A stretch of 64,000 bases of DNA, from positions 850,620-914,619 of the forward strand of contig NW_023998487.1 of NCBI RefSeq assembly GCF_014805625.2. The letters are read 5' to 3'. This document shows, piece by piece, positions 57,430 to 64,000 of this stretch (position 1 is its first letter; each line of letters starts with the position of its first letter). This DNA comes from Glossina fuscipes (Eukaryota; Arthropoda; Insecta; Diptera; Glossinidae). The translations under genes and the position numbers were made by a program. The notes under the pieces were generated by a model that saw nothing but the letters and a program-made list of their open reading frames with translations, was not told where the DNA came from and made no database searches.

Positions 57430-59216
57430 GTCATTACAATTAAATAAAGTTTTTAAAATTCTACAATGGAACATTAAGGGACTTCTTAATAATTTTGATG
57501 AACTCCGTACACTCATAAGTGATTTTAATCTAACCTTTTAATCACTTCAAGACACCGATTGTAGAAGCTCTTTTAATCCTATTCCACCCAAGTCATATAC
57601 TGGATATTTTACGAATGCTGATCAAAATTTGCAATCCAAACAAGGAGTTGGTGTTTTTATAAAATCAAATATATCTCACAAACGCATAAATTTAAGCTCA
57701 AATATACAAGCCGTAGCGATACAAATAATTTTAAACAGAAAATTTGCAGGCCCTTCGCTCCAAATCCCTACTTCGCAATCGTTTTCTCAGCAAGAATTCT
57801 AAAATTTATTCTCCGTACTTTCTGCCGCATTAATTATATGCGGCGACTTTAACAGCTGGAATACCATCTGGGGCTCAACAGTGAACAACACTCGTGGTAT
57901 TGTTTTAGAAAAGGCCTTCATTCAAAGCAATCTCTGCATTTTAAATGATGGAAAACCAACGCACTTCTCAAGTCATCACACTTTTTCACATACTTATTTA
58001 ACATGTTGCTCTCCTTCACTTGTTCCTTTGTTTTCCTGGTCTATTTTCGATGATCTACATAACAGTGATCACTTTCCAAACATAATCGATCTTAAACTTT
58101 CAATTTCCTCTGTTACTTCAGCAAAAGAGGGCAAATTCCTCCTAGACAAAGCGGATTGGATCAACTACTCCAAACATGTGGAGTCATTTTTGAATTCAAA
58201 ACCATTTAAAGGGAACTACAACCATGATGCTGCTATTATGTCTAAATCGATTCGCACGGCTGCTCATCTCTCTATTCTAGAATCCAACAGCTCTTTTAAA
58301 CGAGCTATGGTTCCTTGGTGGGACAACACACTTTCATGTTTGAGCAAAAATAAAATGGATCTGTGGCACCGCTTTAAGAGATGTCCTGATCATGATCATT
58401 TGTTATTATACAAAAAGGCCAACGCTCTATTCAGGAAGGAATTGCGGAAATCAAAGGCACTTAGTTTCGAACTTTTCTCGAGACGAATTCACAGGAATAC
58501 ATCAATGAAAGTTGTCTGGAACAAAATCAACAGACTCAATGAGACTTCAAATCTGAAGGAAATTTCTGCCTTCTGCACTCCCAATGGAAATTTAACTGAC
58601 GCACATGATATTTCTAATTAGTTTGGACGAATGTGGTGCGAATACTCCTCTGACAGCAACTCCTCCAGTGCTTTCATCGGAAATAAAAGGACTCCAATTT
58701 CTCTTTCAAACTGTATTGACAGATGTGTCACCTCCCTGAAAAATTGCATATCCACCTTAGAACTTGAAAGTTGTCTCTCCAAATCGAATGGGAGGACACC
58801 TAGTCTAGACTGCATCTCATACCAAATGATCTGTGCGCTGTTAAATTCAAGTAAAAAGAAATTACTTGACCTGTATAATAAGGAATTTTTGATTGGCTAT
58901 ATACCCTATATGTGGAAACTGGCATCAGTTGTTCCAATTCCAAAGTCAAAAAATGTCTCCATCGCATCAGATTATCGCCCAATTTCTCTTTTATCTTGCC
59001 TCTCTAAAGTATTAGAGAAGATTATGGCATCTAGATTATCTTGGTTTCTTGAGTCCAAGAACCTGATAACAAAGCAACAAGTTAGTTACAAGCGGGGTAG
59101 AGGGTGCATCGACGCTCTGTTACATATTGATTATTTCACAAGCAAAGCAATTTCCGAACGAAATCACGTAACAATTCTCTCAATTGATTGCGAAAAAGCA
59201 TTTGACTGAGTTGGGC
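57430..59216 (+). pseudogene. ORF2 of I-type copy C, 5' half (endonuclease and RT start)
   Basis: The start ATG of copy B is TTG here (57430), and the endonuclease stops at LTF then TAA near 57539. GDFNSW-type residues follow near 57843, then 57881-58621 is open for 246 codons, covering the endonuclease C-terminus (HNSDHFPNIID) and the linker to the RT. 58631-59209 continues with WKLASVVPIPKSKN, YRPISLLSCLSKVLEKIM and ILSIDCEKAFD (motif A, though DFEKAFD in copy B). A TGA follows EKAFD, and a few bases later the J1 insert begins. In an active copy this region would nick DNA and start reverse transcription. Confidence 0.75.
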
Positions 59217-59576
59217 TTCATGTTATTTTTTTTATTTATTTTTTATTTATTTTTATTTATTGATTTTATTTATTCCACTTATACTAGAAACTCAACTAAA
59301 CAAATAACAGACGAGTTCAATAGGCTCTTAATGCAAAACTTATATTAATTAACAATAAAATTGGGTATAAGCATAATAAAACAAATAAGAACAAAAAAAA
59401 AAAGAAAAAAAGCATGTACACTATCAGCATAGGAGCACACTTACAACCGGTACAGGACCAAATTGCAAATGAACCCCTAAGCCATCGCAAACATGCATAA
59501 GCCTGGCAACCGATAATAAATTGACCATAATTCACTTTCGAAACGTAACGACTTTTTAAGGATAAAAGCTAGTTTA

Positions 59577-59676
59577 NNNNNNNNNNNNNNNNNNNNNNNN
59601 NNNNNNNNNNNNNNNNNNNNNNNNNNNNNNNNNNNNNNNNNNNNNNNNNNNNNNNNNNNNNNNNNNNNNNNNNNNN
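59577..59676. other. Assembly gap (100 N)
   Basis: Gap of standard placeholder size between the J1 RT C-terminus and its 3' untranslated region; real length unknown. Confidence 0.95.
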
Positions 59677-61359
59677 AATGGACTTTAAAGAGTCCGATAA
59701 CGAGATTAAGTGGTAGACGTCATGTAGGTTCTTGCAAACGACTCTGAGCGGATTGAACAGCTCATAATTAAATTTACACTGATTAAGCTTAACCAAGATA
59801 AAATGCCTAGAGAAGCGGTTAGGGACATTAAAGGTTATTTCACCAAGTAATGAAGGCGAGTCAATGGCACCATTTATTACTTTAATTAGAAAGGAAACGC
59901 CAACAACAAATCTAAGTTTCTCAAGAGACGGTAGGGACAGCAGAAGCAACCTATTTTCATACGGACGAAGAGAGGCAATCGGATCCCAACCCAAATTTCT
60001 AAGGGCAAACAGCAAGAATTGCTTTTGAACAGAAAGAGACCTATATGAAGGAGACCACACAACTGAGGCATACTCGAGTATGGGTCTAACCAAACACATG
60101 TACAGCCTTTTCGTAATGTAGGGATCATCAAGCTCTTTGGACCACCTTTTTATAAAACCAAGCGCGGACCTAGCTTTGCTAATCGAGAGCTCAATATGCA
60201 AGTTGAAACGTAACCTATGGTCAAATAGAACGCCTAAATCTGTAATCGAATCGACGTCCTCCAACTTATGCGAATCTATGAAATACTGAGTAATGAATGA
60301 CTTTCTTCTTGAGAATGAAAGCTTCTTACATTTACTCAGATTTAGTTTCAGGAGATTCAAAGAGCACCATGCAACAAAATTATCCAAATCACCTTGAAGC
60401 TGATGTGATTGCGATTCAACAGAGAAGGAAGAAAACAGTTTCACATCATCAGCATACATTAAGATCTGGCTGGAATTAACCACCGATGGGAGATCGTTAA
60501 TGTATAAACTAAATAAAATGGGACCTAAGTGACTTCCTTGAGGTACGTCACCCGTAACGGGGAATTCATGCGAGGTAATGGAGTTAAAAAAAACCCTGAA
60601 GGATCTATTGCGCAGATAAGAGCTTATCCATTTCACTAAGTAGGGTGGGAAACCAGAGGCTTGGAGTTTAAAGATAAATAGTCTATGGTTAACCACATCA
60701 AATGCTTTGCTTAAATCAGTGTAAGTAACATCTGTGCGAGAGCCACTAGAAAAAGCCTTGAAAACATGACAGGTGAACTCTAACAAGTTGGTGGCTGTAG
60801 ATCGCCCTTTCCGAAAACCGTGCTGGAGCGGAGAAATGTACGAATTAATGGCAAAGGCCAAATGGTGAGTCACAATACGCTAGAACAACTTGGGCAAGAC
60901 ACTCAACTTGGCTATGCCTCTGTAGTTCTCAACAAATTGTCTACTTCCACTCTTGTGGATAGAAAAAAGTAAACTAGTCTTCCAACATGAAGGGAAAACA
61001 CCTGAATACAAGGACATGTTAAAAATCTTTGAGATCACACCACACAACTCGACAGCGCAAAATTTAAGTACACATGATGGAATTCCATCAGGTCCAGGCG
61101 AACAACTGTATTTTAGAGAACTCAACCCTTTGAAAACATCATCTTCCGAAATAACCAAGTTAGAAATTGAAACCGAGTTAGTTATAGGATATGGGTAGTT
61201 TGCTGATAAATCGAAATTAGCAATCGAAAAGTTTCGTCGGAAATACTCAACAAATAGATTTGAGATTGCAAAATCATCCGAGGAATCAGAGCCATTAAAT
61301 GAAACATGAGAGGGATATGTGGAAATTTTTCTTTTAGAGTTAACAAATTTAAAGGAGAA
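59677..61359 (-). pseudogene. J1 reverse transcriptase, nearly intact
   Basis: One minus-strand frame is open from 61359 to the N gap except for a single TAG at 60882-60880. Landmarks in order: NLFVEYFRRNFS, YSCSPGPDGIPSCVLKF, SCWKTSLLFSIHKSG, FVENYRGIAKLSVLPKLF, stop, LQHGFRKGRSTATNLLEF, DVTYTDLSKAFDVVNHRLF (motif A), GDVPQGSHLGPILFSLYIND (motif B region), QILMYADDVKLFSSF (YADD catalytic pair), LGVLFDHRLRFNLHI, and a thumb/C-terminal part to about LISLSDSLKSI. The older copy at 23790 has GAG where this has TAG, so the stop is a recent change. The RT would copy element RNA at the nicked target. The best-preserved enzyme in the window, but inactive through the stop and lack of endonuclease. 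Confidence 0.8.
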
Positions 61360-61365
61360 TTATTT

Positions 61366-63138
61366 AAGACTCTTGAAATCATGGAATGTTGGACCCAAAT
61401 TCTTCAACTACATCAAATCATTCATGTCGCATCGGCGGTTCAAAGTTAAACCAAAAATCATCTTTCTGATTCCTTTCCGCTAAGGAATGGCATTCCGCAA
61501 AGATCTCTTTTCTCTGTCACGCTTTTCCAAATCGCCTTCAACGAAATTAGCACAATTCTTTGCCGTACACCAAGAGTGGAACATTGTCTCTACGCGGACG
61601 ATGTATATATTTTTACAAAATAAAAAGACAACACGAAAGCAATCAACATCCTCGAATCTATTGCATGTAGGGGCTAAAATTTCCATACAAAAATCTAAAA
61701 AAATGCACATTTGTCGGAAGCAGATTTGCGATGCAGGACATCTACTGATGCATATTAATGGCATCCAGTACTAAACGTGCAGACGCTGCATATTCTCGGG
61801 CTCACTGTTTCCAACAGTTATCATTGAAAAACACACTATCTTCGGTTAAAAAACTCTCTTTTAACAAGAATGAATTTCATACATTACGTTGCTTGGAGAA
61901 GCCATGTGCATATTAACACTATTGCTTATCTTACTAAAATGCTTGTGTTAAGCAAGATTGACTATGCTTTGATAATTTACGGCGATAGCTGCAAATCTAA
62001 TATCAACATCCTTAAACCGGTCTATCACCAAGCCGTCAGAGCAAGTTGTTACACTTTTCCGACGACGCCCATAATTAATATTATAGTCGAAACTCTTCTC
62101 CCAACTTTAGAAAATAGACTTTATGAGTTAAAAGCTAAAATAGTCTCCAAGCTTCTTAACTCAAACAAATCTATTCTCGGTGATGACGTGAGAAAGATTA
62201 TTATTGCGAAGAAAATTCCAAAGTCACCATCTGCAATTGACTATTGTTTGTACGTCGCAAAGGAGTTGGACATTCCCTTAAACATTTTTCGCTCTTTTGG
62301 TGGTTGGATCTTGAAAGACTGCTCTTTAGCCATCTCGCTGTCTATGCTCAAGAAAGAAGATACTCCAATTCATGACCTCATCAATCTAATAGCTGAAAAA
62401 AACCAACTACTGGTGAGTACCTGTAGAAATCTTTTATAAACAGACGGCTCAAAATGTTCTAGTCTGCCTCCTGCTTGCGTCGTGGTAGATGCTTCAGGAC
62501 GGGTTCTTCTCAACCACATATTTCACGAAAGTACTTCAACTTTCACAACCGAAGCCAGTGCTATCCTTCATGCTGCGAACTTTGCCCATAAAAACAAACT
62601 CAAAACCGTCATTGCTACCGACAGTTTGTCTGTATTACAAGTTACTCGGAACCCTTCGACTTCGAGATGGAGCACCATCAACAAATTAAGGAATATAATT
62701 ACAACACCCGACGGAAAAATTAAAATGTTATGGGTACCAAGTCACATCGATTTATTGGGAAATGCGCAGGCTGGAGGATGTCATGGAAAGTTGGAACTTC
62801 AAAGATACATTGGAAGAAAAGTTAAAGAGAAAATTTCAGAAGGAAATTTTCAATACCACCATCAACACTACTCTTGCATTAACCCTCAATTAACTCCATC
62901 TCTATATCCAACAAATGTTGGGAAAACCAAGATCCAAACATTCTCGAGAATTCGCCTTGGTCATACAATTGCAACTCACCAATGGATCTTGAAGAAGTCT
63001 TCTTCCCCAATCTGCTGTTGTGGACAAACTCTTACTATAAAGCACATTCTCTGCGACTGCCCCAACTTTTCCTTGGCTAGAAGTATTGCGTGTGGAACGA
63101 TTAACCCTTTGAACATTCTACAATCAGCTTCAGAATAG
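61366..63138 (+). pseudogene. ORF2 of I-type copy C, 3' half (RT motif C, RNase H, Cys/His tail)
   Basis: After the J1 insert the RT resumes: LLKSWNVGPKFFNYIKSFMS, NGIPQRSLFSVTLFQIAFNE and PRVEHCLYADDVYIF (YADD present), then a stop. 61870-62439 is an open 189-codon stretch for the RT thumb/connection. RNase H follows: TDGSK near 62441, STSTFTTEASAILHAANFAH (Glu), ATDSLSVLQVTRNPS (second Asp) and KMLWVPSHIDLLGNAQAG (His region; the usual GNE.AD end is altered). The C-terminus has IRLGHTIATHQWIL and CCCGQTLTIKHILCDCP. The 62482-63138 frame is open for 218 codons, but its middle reads out of frame with the expected protein, so compensating shifts are likely. Confidence 0.75.
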
Positions 63139-63654
63139 TAAATCAATTGAATATATTACTTTATACTACTAAGCTTATTATATTATCAGGGTGGAAAGCA
63201 GAGCTTTCTCTATTAAACAGTTCTGAGCTTTTTACTTTTGTCACATTAGTAGTTTGCAGTAGAAGCTGAAATTAATCGTGACACCTGGTTGGAGCAGCTT
63301 ATGATGCACATGATTCCCCTCCAGCCCCACCAAACGCAAAGCGTTGTGCATACGCGATGTAAGGGTGATACGATTTACCAGCGTGTGATCATCTTCGGCC
63401 GTCTTAGACTACGAGAAAAGTTTGAAAAGACACATTATTGTCACATGTCTCTCACTTTTCGCCGGCCTTTACGCCTTTTTTTAAAAATGTCATCTACTTT
63501 ATTAGTCGTTACTCGAACACAGTGCAGCCCGCTTTATTGTCGAGATATCTAAGTCGTAAACGGGCAAACCATTTGCATTGTGCTGATTGTGATAAAGCAT
63601 TTTCACCACAAATAATAAATATTTCCACGAGGTATTATTTTTTTTTCGCTTAGG
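63139..63654. other. 3' flank of copy C; no gene recognised
   Basis: Begins with the presumed 3' untranslated region of copy C (end not located). The short frames at 63289-63552 and 63438-63653 show no domain. Confidence 0.45.
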
Positions 63655-64000
63655 TACACCTAATTGGGCCTGGTCACGTAATATCTTCTGTAAAAGATCC
63701 CTCGTTGATATTGCCTACGAACATTGTATTCACGTTAGTGACTGGCGAATATACTATAAGCCATGTAATATAGCGAAGTATGTTATGAGAAAGGAAGGAA
63801 ATCAGGCGTATGCTAGCTTCTTCGGTAATGCCAATTCTAAGCAAATATGGCATATGCTGAGTAAGAAGATATATTGGGAGGCAGTAATGATAGCCTTAAT
63901 AAGGTAGATGTAGACGCTGTTAATGATTTTTTCGTGCAAAACCAACTGAATGTCCACGACGCCGCCATTTTTCCATAATTATACAGATAGAGTTTTATCT
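63655..64000 (+). pseudogene. J1-type ORF2 fragment: endonuclease-RT linker (runs off window)
   Basis: Translation reads PNWAWSRNIFCKRSLVDIAY, then NSKQIWHMLSKK and, after one shift, LNKVDVDAVNDFFVQNQL. This is the pattern of the region between endonuclease and RT in Jockey/CR1-type elements (basic, Trp- and Tyr-rich, ending in NDFF). The J1 copy nested at 59229 starts just downstream of this point (its NLFVEYFRRNF), so the two may be parts of one family. Direct sequence overlap is too short to prove it. Confidence 0.45.

Larger units (their letters stand above)
59229..61359 (-). mobile_element. J1 non-LTR element nested in I-type copy C (5' truncated)
   Basis: The insert is bordered by TTATTT on both sides (59223-59228 and 61360-61365). 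Copy B shows the uninterrupted site (CTTCATGTTATCTTAAGACTC). The minus-strand order is: end of the endonuclease-RT linker, RT, thumb region, 100-N gap, 3' untranslated region, and a TAAATAAA-type tail at 59229-59275. ORF1 and endonuclease are missing, a normal 5' truncation. Confidence 0.8.
55803..63138 (+). mobile_element. I-type non-LTR retrotransposon, copy C, interrupted by J1
   Basis: The 5' end CAAGCGCCGTGGTCATA matches copy B. It contains a 292-nt leader, ORF1, and ORF2 with endonuclease, RT, YADD, RNase H and C-terminal Cys/His segments; a J1 element (59229-61359) sits inside the RT. Without that insert it is about 5.2 kb, near the usual I-element size. RNase H in ORF2 points to the I group. 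The 3' end beyond the ORF2 stop could not be placed. It is more complete than copy B but frameshifted at several points. Confidence 0.8.

Noticed and set aside
1..64000. tRNA, rRNA, riboswitch, CRISPR, operon or defence-system signals
   Set aside because: No B-box-like tRNA motif with a matching cloverleaf, no spaced identical repeats, and no prokaryotic gene structure were seen; the window is eukaryotic repeat-rich DNA.

Overview
The window looks like AT-rich intergenic or heterochromatic DNA of an insect, most likely a higher fly. The evidence is non-LTR retrotransposons of the types common in flies (an I-type element with RNase H, a Jockey-superfamily element, a LOA/Jockey-like element with three zinc knuckles), long solo LTRs whose promoters carry a TATA box plus an arthropod-type TCA initiator, a TTAA-flanked piggyBac-type MITE, and about two-thirds A+T. 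I recognise no intact host gene, no tRNA or rRNA gene and no CRISPR array. Species cannot be fixed from the sequence.

Layout. 1-485 is the 5' end of an I-type element (copy A, minus) abutting a Jockey-like element called J1 here (485-2680, minus, ORF1 plus endonuclease). 2735-3010 is a second J1 remnant. 3069-4923 is a 1.86-kb solo LTR (family alpha, copy 1). 5731-7015 holds a short TIR repeat (family R) and a broken J1 ORF1. 10074-11067 is alpha copy 2 (minus). 17486-18052 is a solo LTR of a second family (beta). 23790-25150 is a decayed J1 reverse transcriptase. 25889-29654 is I-type copy B. 34.7-38.8 kb carries several R repeats. 41.2 kb and 45.9 kb hold two MITEs. 46763-52473 is alpha copy 3, split by a LOA/Jockey-like element (47793-51850). 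54216-54740 is a second beta LTR. 55803-63138 is I-type copy C, itself split by a minus-strand J1 copy (59229-61359). 63655-64000 starts another J1 fragment.

The most interesting signal is the alpha LTR family. Three diverged solo LTRs, recognised by shared ends and matching 4-bp target duplications (ATAT, ACCT, AGTG), share one layout: a terminal hairpin, a TATA box, an initiator about 30 nt downstream (seen in two copies; in the third the LOA/Jockey-like insertion separates the two), a very short first exon ending at GTAAG, an intron-like segment filled with fast-changing tandem repeats, a pyrimidine-tract/CAG acceptor, and AATAAA before the end. In copy 3 the LOA/Jockey-like element landed between the TATA box and the initiator, duplicating AACG.

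Most coding content is broken transposon ORFs. The two best-preserved pieces are the N-terminal part of ORF1 in copy A (open to the window edge) and the J1 reverse transcriptase nested in copy C (one in-frame stop plus an assembly gap). Three N runs mark assembly gaps (28273-28282, 43225-43324, 59577-59676); one is flanked by a near-identical duplication and one hides about 0.96 kb of element sequence.
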